Under the pieces are notes generated by a model. The model did no database searches. It had not been told where the DNA came from and saw only the letters and a list, made by a program, of their open reading frames with translations. Shown piece by piece: positions 1-5,868 of a stretch of 9,231 bases of DNA. Source of the stretch: Flammeovirgaceae bacterium (lineage in GTDB: Bacteria > Bacteroidota > Bacteroidia > Cytophagales > Cyclobacteriaceae); the NCBI GenBank assembly GCA_947457025.1, contig CANGUI010000052.1:1-9231 (forward strand). Direction: 5' to 3'. How positions within the stretch are numbered: the stretch's first letter is position 1; every line of letters begins with the position of its first letter. The position numbers were made by a program, and so were the translations under genes.

Positions 1-873
1 AATGGTTGCCACCACGATATCTACCTCCTCATTGAGAAAATCGTCTTGATTTTTTACCCGCACGTCAGCGTCAAGACCGGCATGGTAGGGTACCGCCTTG
101 AAACCATTAACGTTCAGCAATTGAGCAATTTCCTCCACTTTTTTACGGCTGAGGCAGTAAATGATGCCGGATTGGCCCTTATGTTCCTTCAAAAAGCGAA
201 TTAGTTGCTTTTTGGTTTCTTTTTTCGGGCGAACCTCGTAGTAGAGATTTTTCCGGTTAAAGGAGGAAATGAAAACATCAGCCTCCTCCATCTGAAGATT
301 TTTTTGAATGTCGAGCTGAACTTTTGGAGTTGCCGTTGCGGTCAGTGCGATGACTGGCATTTCGCCTAACTGACTGATCATGCTTTTTATCTTCCGGTAC
401 TCCGGCCGGAAGTCATGGCCCCACTCGGAGATACAGTGCGCTTCATCTATCGCGACAAATGAAACATTTACTTTTTGTAGAAAAGCAATATTTTCTTCTT
501 TCGTAAGCGATTCTGGCGCAACATAAAGTAACTTGATCTTGCCTGCCAACGAATCTTTCCGAAGTTTGGTGATCTCTGCTTTGCTCAGCGTTGAATTCAG
601 AAAACGGGCGTTGATTCCATAGGCGTTCAACTGATCTACCTGGTTTTTCATCAGTGCGATCAAGGGAGAAATTACCACAGCAAGTCCGTCGCGCATCAGC
701 GCAGGTAGTTGATAACACAGGGATTTTCCGGCCCCCGTGGGCATAATCACGAAAGTATTCCTACCATTTAATATATTTCTAATAACGACCTCCTGGTTAC
801 CGCGGAACCCGGAGTATCCAAAAGCTTGTTTGAGTTTTTCGCGTAAAAGGTCTTTTTCCTCTGCTACTACCAT
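1..873 (-). CDS. recQ: ATP-dependent DNA helicase RecQ, N-terminal part (cut by window edge)
   Basis: A 3'-5' superfamily 2 DNA helicase that unwinds recombination and stalled-fork intermediates in the cytoplasm. Only the first 291 codons are visible; the frame is still open at base 1. Seen: RecQ motif 0 (FGYSGFRGNQ, residues 18-27), Walker A (MPTGAGKS, 44-51), the DEAH box (143-146) followed by the RecQ aromatic-rich loop (CISEWGHDFRPEYR, 147-160), motif III (TATAT, 178-182), and the start of the second RecA-like lobe (IIYCLSRKKVEEIA from 237; YHAGL 263-267). The order and spacing are those of the family; the RQC and HRDC domains would lie beyond the edge. The Walker A has Ala where many RecQ proteins have a third Gly, still compatible with ATP binding. 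The start is ATG at 873, with MVVAEEKDLLREKLKQAFGY matching the usual short lead-in. The gene is divergent from kdsD, with a 62-bp spacer. I see no clear promoter for it. Confidence 0.96.
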   Translation of the reverse strand, partial: MVVAEEKDLLREKLKQAFGYSGFRGNQEVVIRNILNGRNTFVIMPTGAGKSLCYQLPALMRDGLAVVISPLIALMKNQVDQLNAYGINARFLNSTLSKAEITKLRKDSLAGKIKLLYVAPESLTKEENIAFLQKVNVSFVAIDEAHCISEWGHDFRPEYRKIKSMISQLGEMPVIALTATATPKVQLDIQKNLQMEEADVFISSFNRKNLYYEVRPKKETKKQLIRFLKEHKGQSGIIYCLSRKKVEEIAQLLNVNGFKAVPYHAGLDADVRVKNQDDFLNEEVDIVVATI

Positions 874-897
874 ATGTTAGGGTCAATCTAAATAATC

Positions 898-905
898 TAT
901 CTTTG
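898..905 (+). promoter_or_regulatory. Bacteroidota -7 promoter element (TATCTTTG) upstream of kdsD
   Basis: The octamer TATCTTTG is an exact match to the TAnnTTTG -7 consensus of the primary sigma factor of Bacteroidota. A -33 TTG is not perfect: the best candidate is TTAG at 877-880, about 17 bp upstream, next to the recQ start codon. Transcription would begin around 909-912, about 25 nt before the TTG codon at 936. The site is in the short divergent spacer, where a kdsD-manC promoter is expected. The call rests on the consensus match and its position. Confidence 0.6.
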
Positions 906-935
906 TCGTTCTATCCACCGGGAACCTCAAGAACA

Positions 936-1904
936 TTGAAGATAGCAAAAAATATTCAAAACATCGCACGGGAGGTATTAAATAATGAGTCTCGTGCGCT
1001 GGCTCACCTGGCTACGCTCATCAACAATGATTTTGAACAATGTGTTCAGGCGATCCTGGCCGGCAAAGGCCGCGTGGTTGTTACCGGTATTGGTAAGAGC
1101 GCCATCATTGCGCAAAAAATCGTAGCCACCCTGAATTCAACCGGTACTCCGTCCATGTACATGCATGCGGCCGATGCGATCCATGGCGACCTCGGCATGA
1201 TCCGCGATGAGGATATTATCATTTGCGTATCCAAGAGCGGGCAAACACCCGAAATCAAGGTTTTAGTTCCTATTTTAAAACGCAGGGGTTCAAAACTTGT
1301 TGCGTTAGTCAGTAATACACAGTCGTATCTGGCTCAGCAGGCCGACTTTGTGCTCAATGCAACCATCGGGGAAGAGGCATGCCCCAACAACCTGGCCCCG
1401 ACAACCAGCACCACGGCTCATCTGGCATTAGGCGATGCGTTGGCCGTTGCCCTGTTGGAGTTGCGCAACTTCAGTAGCGAGGACTTCGCCCGGTTTCATC
1501 CCGGGGGTACACTGGGTAAGCAACTATATCTGAAGGTTGAAGATATTTTTGTTCGTCATCTGTTACCAGTGGTGCGCCCGGATGCTCCTTTACAAGAAGT
1601 AATCCTGGAGATTTCGTCTAAGCGTCTCGGGGCCACGGCTGTGATGAGTGAACACCACGAGTTAGTGGGTATTATTACTGACGGAGACCTCCGCAGAATG
1701 TTGCAAAAGGAGATTGACATCCGGCAGGTGAAGGCTGCAGCAATCATGACGCGCACACCGGTGACAATTGATCAATCTGAGTTTGCCGTGAAGGCGCTTG
1801 AACTGATGCAGTATAAAAGCATTACCCAATTGGTGGTCATGAAAGGCCGGGAACTGGCAGGTTTTATTCATTTGCATGATTTGTTGAAGGAGGGAATCGT
1901 ATAA
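936..1904 (+). CDS. kdsD: D-arabinose 5-phosphate isomerase, KdsD/KpsF/GutQ family
   Basis: Isomerises D-ribulose 5-phosphate to D-arabinose 5-phosphate, the first step towards Kdo for lipopolysaccharide or capsule; cytoplasmic. The 322-residue product has the standard family layout: an SIS sugar-isomerase domain (about 40-180) with GIGKS (51-55), HGDLG (83-87), SKSGQTPE (99-106), CPNNLAPTTSTT (149-160) and HPGGTLGK (188-195), then two CBS domains (about 206-262, with GIITDGDLRRML, and about 270-322). No ATG is available near the expected N-terminus. I chose TTG 936, giving MKIAKNIQNIAREVL, because the family usually begins a few residues before this helix and total length is normal. A TTG at 903 would add 11 residues but lies inside a -7 promoter box, so it is probably not transcribed. 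The gene is first in an operon with manC, 9 bp downstream and in the same reading frame. The function is secure; the start is inferred. Confidence 0.93.
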   Translation: MKIAKNIQNIAREVLNNESRALAHLATLINNDFEQCVQAILAGKGRVVVTGIGKSAIIAQKIVATLNSTGTPSMYMHAADAIHGDLGMIRDEDIIICVSKSGQTPEIKVLVPILKRRGSKLVALVSNTQSYLAQQADFVLNATIGEEACPNNLAPTTSTTAHLALGDALAVALLELRNFSSEDFARFHPGGTLGKQLYLKVEDIFVRHLLPVVRPDAPLQEVILEISSKRLGATAVMSEHHELVGIITDGDLRRMLQKEIDIRQVKAAAIMTRTPVTIDQSEFAVKALELMQYKSITQLVVMKGRELAGFIHLHDLLKEGIV

Positions 1905-1913
1905 TTATTTGCT

Positions 1914-2990
1914 ATGCCTCAAAATGTGTATGTGGTACTTATGGCCGGAGGGGTAGGTACCCGTTTTTGGCCTTACAGCCGAAATGCCCGGCCCAAGCAG
2001 TTTCTCGATGTTTTGGGGATCGGAAAAACGTTACTGCAGTCGACCTATGACCGCTTGGTACCGTTGTGTGTGCCTGAAAATGTGTTTGTGGTGACCCACG
2101 AAGACCAGCGCCATCTGGTAAAGGAGCAGTTGCCGATGCTTTCTGATGATCAGGTGCTGTGTGAGCCAATGCGTAAAAACACAGCTCCCTGCATTGCCTA
2201 TGCCGCACATAAGATTGCCCGTAAAAATCCACAGGCGGTGATGATTGTTAGTCCTGCCGATCACGTGATTCTTCAGGAAGAAGAATTTCAGCAGGTTCTG
2301 CAAAAAACGGTTGACCAGGCCCGATCTCAGGACAAACTTATCACGGTGGGCATTAAGCCAACGCGCCCGGAAACAGGCTACGGCTATATTCAGTTTCTGG
2401 AATCGAAAAGCCGTTTGAAAAAAGTGAAAACATTTACGGAGAAGCCGGAGTTGGCGATGGCGAAAAAGTTTTTGGAAAGTGGCGATTTCGTCTGGAACTC
2501 CGGAATTTTTATCTGGGGTGTTGGCGCAATTCTGAAGGCACTGGCAAAATATCTTCCGGAGATGTCCGAATCCTTCGAAGAGGCCGCGCCAGCATTTTTT
2601 TCTGAAAATGAAAAAGGGGCCATTCAAAAAGCCTATGCCGAAGTTAAAAATATCTCCATCGATTACGGGATCATGGAGAAGGCTGATAACGTCTTTGTGT
2701 GGTTGGGAAGCTTTAGTTGGTCGGACTTGGGTTCGTGGGCTTCTTTGCATGACATTTCAGAACGCGATGCGAACAATAATCACGTAGACGCAGATGCCCT
2801 GTTGTACGATTCGCGCAACTGTATCATAAAAGGGCCGTCAGACAAATTGATTGTTGTGCATGGCCTGAATGGCTACCTGGTGGGCGTTTTCGATAATGTG
2901 ACGATTGTGTGCGAAAAAGATAAAGAGGACATGTTCCGGCGGTTTGTGAATGACCTGAAGGCAAAAAATAACGGCGGAAATTACCTGTAG
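1914..2990 (+). CDS. manC: Mannose-1-phosphate guanylyltransferase (GDP-mannose synthesis)
   Basis: Makes GDP-mannose from mannose 1-phosphate and GTP, the donor for mannose- and fucose-containing surface glycans; cytoplasmic. The 358-residue protein is a complete nucleotidyltransferase: AGGVGTRFWPYSR (11-23) is the signature nucleotide-binding loop, followed by PKQF (27-30), EPMRKNTAPCIAYAA (84-98), SPADH (113-117), RPETGYGYI (151-159), FTEKP (174-178), WNSGIF (194-199), SIDYGIMEK (248-256) and WSDLGSW (269-275). It is the short form, lacking the C-terminal phosphomannose isomerase domain of the bifunctional ManC/AlgA enzymes, as is common in Bacteroidota. The start is ATG 1914; an in-frame TAA (the kdsD stop) 12 nt upstream rules out a longer form. 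A GGAGG-like purine run at 1887-1893 lies about 20 nt before the ATG, further than a normal ribosome binding site. It is co-transcribed with kdsD, and its 3' end overlaps rlmB by 10 bp. Confidence 0.95.
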   Translation: MPQNVYVVLMAGGVGTRFWPYSRNARPKQFLDVLGIGKTLLQSTYDRLVPLCVPENVFVVTHEDQRHLVKEQLPMLSDDQVLCEPMRKNTAPCIAYAAHKIARKNPQAVMIVSPADHVILQEEEFQQVLQKTVDQARSQDKLITVGIKPTRPETGYGYIQFLESKSRLKKVKTFTEKPELAMAKKFLESGDFVWNSGIFIWGVGAILKALAKYLPEMSESFEEAAPAFFSENEKGAIQKAYAEVKNISIDYGIMEKADNVFVWLGSFSWSDLGSWASLHDISERDANNNHVDADALLYDSRNCIIKGPSDKLIVVHGLNGYLVGVFDNVTIVCEKDKEDMFRRFVNDLKAKNNGGNYL

Positions 2991-3721
2991 GAACGCTGGC
3001 GCAGCACTTCGAAGATGGCGATGCCAGCCGCCACCGATACGTTGAGTGAGTTGATTTTTCCTCGCTGGGGGATGGCCACCAGTTGATCGGCCATTTTCAG
3101 AAACTCGGGTGAGATGCCATCTTCTTCGCTCCCCAGCAGCAGCACCATGGGCTTATTCAGGTCAGCCTGATAAATCGCGTCGCTTGATTTTTCCGTGCAG
3201 GCCAGAATCGTCAGGCCGTTATCTTTTAATTGCCGGATAGTTTTTTTGAGGTCGGGTTCCCGACAAACTGGAATGTGGCTCAGGGCGCCCGCGCTCGTTT
3301 TCATCGCATCGCCGGCGATGGGTGCATTACCTCTTTCGCTGATGATGATACCATCCAGGCCTGCACATTCTGCCGAGCGGGCAATAGCACCAAAGTTTCG
3401 CACATCGGTGATGCGGTCGAGCATGATGAAAAACGGTTCCCGCCCTTCGTGATAGGCGTGGTCGATCAGCGTCTGGAGAGGCGTAAACGTTACCGCGGCA
3501 AGCTGACATACTACCCCCTGGTGATTTTTGTACGAAAAGCGCTCCAGTTTCTGTGCAGGTACAAACGTATAAGGCACTGCTCGCTGCCGGGCTTCGGTAA
3601 CTAATTCCTTGATGAGGTCGTTAGACAACCCAGACTGAATGAATATCTTTTCAATCGGCTTACCGGCACGGATCGTTTCGATTACGGCACGCGTGCCGAA
3701 AATCATGTCTTTCTTATCCAT
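2981..3721 (-). CDS. rlmB: RlmB-type 23S rRNA (guanosine-2'-O-)-methyltransferase, SpoU/TrmH family
   Basis: A SPOUT-class RNA 2'-O-methyltransferase; RlmB methylates G2251 (E. coli numbering) in the 23S rRNA P-loop using SAM. The 246-residue protein has the SpoU substrate-binding N-domain (FGTRAVIETIRAG, 8-20) and the three SpoU motifs of the trefoil-knot domain: VRNFGAIARSA (107-117, with the expected Asn and Arg), LLLGSEEDGIS (194-204) and IPQRGKINSLNVSVAAGIAI (217-236). Length is normal for RlmB. The frame is open up to ATG 3778, which would add MNGWPAQSDFNKQCPTIAV, but family members begin as MDKKDMIFGTRAV does, so I start at 3721. The gene follows the GWxTD gene by 68 bp on the same strand and may share its transcript. 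It ends 10 bp inside manC. The family is certain. The exact rRNA target is inferred; a paralogue of different specificity (TrmH/TsnR type) is less likely because of the N-domain. Confidence 0.92.
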   Translation of the reverse strand: MDKKDMIFGTRAVIETIRAGKPIEKIFIQSGLSNDLIKELVTEARQRAVPYTFVPAQKLERFSYKNHQGVVCQLAAVTFTPLQTLIDHAYHEGREPFFIMLDRITDVRNFGAIARSAECAGLDGIIISERGNAPIAGDAMKTSAGALSHIPVCREPDLKKTIRQLKDNGLTILACTEKSSDAIYQADLNKPMVLLLGSEEDGISPEFLKMADQLVAIPQRGKINSLNVSVAAGIAIFEVLRQRSYR

Positions 3722-3789
3722 CACCGCAATAGTAGGACATTGTTTGTTGAAATCCGATTGTGCGGGCCATCCATTCAAGCTGCCGCGCG

Positions 3790-4956
3790 TCAGAAGCGGG
3801 CTTTACGCCATAAATCAATGGTGCTGTACCAGATTTCTGCAAATTTTTTATCGCGCACCAGCGTATAGTTTTCCGGGCTGTAGATGGAGCCGGTTTTAAG
3901 AAAAGTGAAACTCGTATCATAGTTTCTGTATTTCCAAATTTCGATAGGTCCTCCGAAAATTACCTCATCCGGCAACCCGAAGATCAGGTAAATCATTCCC
4001 CGATCCGTCTTCCAGCCCTCTTTGTACGAGGTGAAGTATTGGTTGGCCAGTTCTACTCTCCGGAAAAAACTGCGCATAAAAGATTTTGCGCGATCGCGAT
4101 CTTTCGTGATGCCAATAACTTCTTTATCGAATTCAGCTTTTACGTCGCCAGCAGCAGCCAGCCGCTCAAATTCTTCGCGGGTACTGATGAAAATCAGTGG
4201 CCCGCTAAGGTCGGCAATCCGGCTTAGCTTGGGATAGGTTTCATTTTCAACCCGGAACGCGAGTCCCTGCGTTTTGGTCGTGTCTTCCTGTATCAGGTAT
4301 AGGCCCTTAGCACCAAACCGAATGGGGGTATTCGGGGTAATCCAAAAAGTGCTGTCGGCTACCAGCAGCGGATCTACCCGACTTTCTTTTTCAGCAAACG
4401 GTGGTGATGCCATAGGAAAGATTTTAGTATACCGAAACACCCGGGCGCGGGTAGCATCGGTTGAGCCGCGATAGGTTAGCACATTGTTCTGTGTTACATA
4501 GCCATTCCAGACCACATCGTCACCATTCAAGAGAGTGCCCTGAACGGGATAGTTTTTTTCAATTAAACGTGCATACAGGTAGGTACGGGGATTGGCGGTG
4601 TTGGTTACCGAGAGAACCAGAAGCCAGGGTTGTTCTGGTATCGGGAAGGTAAGTTCGCCGGTGCGCTTGCCAGGTATCTCGCGCGTGATGGAATCATTCG
4701 TTAACTGCTGGCCGGTTCGATCGGAAAAGCTTGCACGCCGCTCCCATTTCACGGCGAATGCATCCAAACTAGTCTGACCGCCAGACGCCTCCACAGCGTA
4801 AAGCACCCGGATGCGGCCATCCTCCCGAACGATATGTATACGAACCTGGATCTCGCAGTTAGGATTATACTGGTGATTCAGGTTGGTGCTGCCAATGGCC
4901 TGGCCTGCGGCAGAAAACACCGTAAGCCATCCCGCCAAAAAAAGAAGTTTTTTCAT
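3790..4956 (-). CDS. GWxTD domain-containing secreted protein, function unknown
   Basis: A 388-residue protein beginning with a plausible Sec signal peptide (MKKLLFLAGWLTVFSAAGQA, cleavage near residue 20), so probably periplasmic or outer-membrane associated. There is no lipobox cysteine in the signal region. Residues about 30-240 are beta-rich with no motif I recognise. The C-terminal part (about 255-375) is the GWxTD domain: GWKTD at 314-318, followed by RGMIYLIFGLPDEV (319-332) and IEIWKYRN (338-345), the usual continuation in this family. GWxTD proteins are frequent in Bacteroidota and a few related phyla; their biochemical role is not established as far as I know. The start is ATG 4956, directly before a good signal sequence. 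It is divergent from the methyltransferase gene across 102 bp and upstream of rlmB. I found no TAnnTTTG promoter for it on the minus strand. The domain call is firm; I assign no function. Confidence 0.88.
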   Translation of the reverse strand: MKKLLFLAGWLTVFSAAGQAIGSTNLNHQYNPNCEIQVRIHIVREDGRIRVLYAVEASGGQTSLDAFAVKWERRASFSDRTGQQLTNDSITREIPGKRTGELTFPIPEQPWLLVLSVTNTANPRTYLYARLIEKNYPVQGTLLNGDDVVWNGYVTQNNVLTYRGSTDATRARVFRYTKIFPMASPPFAEKESRVDPLLVADSTFWITPNTPIRFGAKGLYLIQEDTTKTQGLAFRVENETYPKLSRIADLSGPLIFISTREEFERLAAAGDVKAEFDKEVIGITKDRDRAKSFMRSFFRRVELANQYFTSYKEGWKTDRGMIYLIFGLPDEVIFGGPIEIWKYRNYDTSFTFLKTGSIYSPENYTLVRDKKFAEIWYSTIDLWRKARF

Positions 4957-5022
4957 ATCCGAATACCCTAAGTAAACGATTCTTCACGAGTTTTCGTTAG
5001 CAGCGCGTTTGAAAATTTCACC

Positions 5023-5053
5023 TTGGCTACCCTCTGCCGATGCTTTAGCTTTG
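5023..5053 (+). promoter_or_regulatory. Bacteroidota-type promoter (TTG, 20 bp, TAGCTTTG) for the methyltransferase gene
   Basis: A -33 TTG at 5023-5025 and a perfect -7 TAGCTTTG at 5046-5053 are separated by 20 bp, fitting the TTG-N(about 19)-TAnnTTTG pattern of Bacteroidota primary-sigma promoters. The predicted transcription start (about 5057-5060) coincides with the GTG codon at 5059, so the mRNA would have almost no 5' leader. The site lies in a spacer between divergent genes, where a promoter is required. Confidence 0.65.
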
Positions 5054-5058
5054 CAACC

Positions 5059-5829
5059 GTGAACAAAATCTACACTACCGAAATCACCTCGGCTGATTTG
5101 TCATCCGATAATCCTTTGCACCAGCGACTGCTGGTACCGTATCGGGAGGCTGCTACCCGTATTCGCGGCAGTTTGCTCGAAGTTGGGTGCGGGGAGGGCC
5201 GCGGCATCGACCTGCTGCTGCCGGCGGTGAATGCGTATACCGCCATTGATAAGATTCAGTCGGCTATTGACGATTTGCAGAACCGGTACCCCCGTGGAAA
5301 ATTCGTGGCCGCCCACCTGCCGCCTTTACCTTTTGCAGACGCGAGCTTTGATGCCATTGTAACGTTTCAGGTGATCGAACACATCGAAGAAGATAAGTTC
5401 TTCCTCCACGAGCTTCACCGGGTGCTCCGGCCGGGCGGCGTGTTGATGCTCACCACCCCTAACCGCAGGCAATCGCTCTCCCGAAACCCGTGGCACGTGC
5501 GCGAATATGAGGCCCAAGAACTGCTGAAACTGGCGAAAACGGTGTTTCCCCAGGCTGAAGTTAAAGGCATTTCGGGTAGCGACAGGGTCATGGCTTACCA
5601 CGAAGAGAACCGGAAGTCTGTCCAGCGCATCATGCGGTGGGATTTCCTTGACCTGCAATACCGCCTACCCGCCGCCATTCTTAAAATTCCGTACGAATGG
5701 CTGAACCGGTGGAACCGTAACAAATTATATCGCGTAACATCTGCCGCACGGCAAATTACGCTCGATGACTATTTTGTTTCGGATGACGCCAGTTCCGCGC
5801 TTGATTTGTTTCTGGTGGCCACCCGATAG
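5059..5829 (+). CDS. Class I SAM-dependent methyltransferase (Methyltransf_11-like), substrate unknown
   Basis: A 256-residue cytoplasmic methyltransferase. Seen: SAM-binding motif I (LLEVGCGEGRG, 39-49), the acidic end of beta-2 (TAIDKI, 61-66), motif II/IV region (FDAIVTFQVIEHIEE, 97-111) and motif III region (LHRVLRPGGVLMLTTPN, 119-135), the Rossmann order of UbiE/Methyltransf_11 enzymes. The N-terminus (IYTTEITSADLSSDNPLHQRLL) and the C-terminal part (about 180-256) carry no motif that names a substrate; small-molecule, lipid, quinone or glycan targets all remain possible. The frame is open back to TTG 5023, but that TTG is the -33 element and the intervening codons contain the -7 box, so GTG 5059 (MNKIYTTEIT) is the likely start. 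The gene is a single transcription unit: divergent from the GWxTD gene and convergent with the GT117 gene, whose stop is 39 bp away. Confidence 0.87.
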   Translation: MNKIYTTEITSADLSSDNPLHQRLLVPYREAATRIRGSLLEVGCGEGRGIDLLLPAVNAYTAIDKIQSAIDDLQNRYPRGKFVAAHLPPLPFADASFDAIVTFQVIEHIEEDKFFLHELHRVLRPGGVLMLTTPNRRQSLSRNPWHVREYEAQELLKLAKTVFPQAEVKGISGSDRVMAYHEENRKSVQRIMRWDFLDLQYRLPAAILKIPYEWLNRWNRNKLYRVTSAARQITLDDYFVSDDASSALDLFLVATR

Positions 5830-5839
5830 ACTTCATCAA

Positions 5840-5866
5840 CAACCGGCCCGGTGTTTCAGGCCGTTG
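5840..5866. terminator. Hairpin between convergent genes, possible bidirectional terminator
   Basis: In the 39-bp convergent spacer, CAAC-C-GGCC (5840-5848) can pair with GGCCGTTG (5859-5866), giving 8 base pairs with one bulged C and a 10-nt loop. The position, just after one stop codon and just before the other, is where a shared terminator would sit. There is no T-tract on either strand, so it is not a textbook intrinsic terminator. Confidence 0.35.
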
Positions 5867-5868
5867 GC

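Noticed and set aside
883..890. Minus-strand TAGATTGA as a -7 element for recQ
   Set aside because: Only four of six fixed positions match and no -33 element is seen.
1887..1893. GGAGG-like Shine-Dalgarno for manC
   Set aside because: It lies about 20 nt from the ATG, within kdsD codons; the phylum rarely relies on such sites and the spacing is wrong.
2031..2750. A 239-codon open frame on the minus strand inside manC
   Set aside because: It is fully antisense to a well-supported manC, has His/Arg/Leu-rich composition typical of a shadow frame, and has no recognisable domain.
3230..3604. A 124-codon plus-strand frame opposite rlmB
   Set aside because: Antisense shadow of a gene with all three SpoU motifs; no domain or promoter of its own.
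3727..3734. Minus-strand TACTATTG as a -7 element for rlmB
   Set aside because: One mismatch to TAnnTTTG, no -33 TTG at a suitable distance, and rlmB can be read from the GWxTD transcript; too weak to list.
3722..3778. N-terminal extension of rlmB from ATG 3778
   Set aside because: The 19 extra residues have no counterpart in the usual RlmB start; MDKKDMIFGTRAV matches the family N-terminus.
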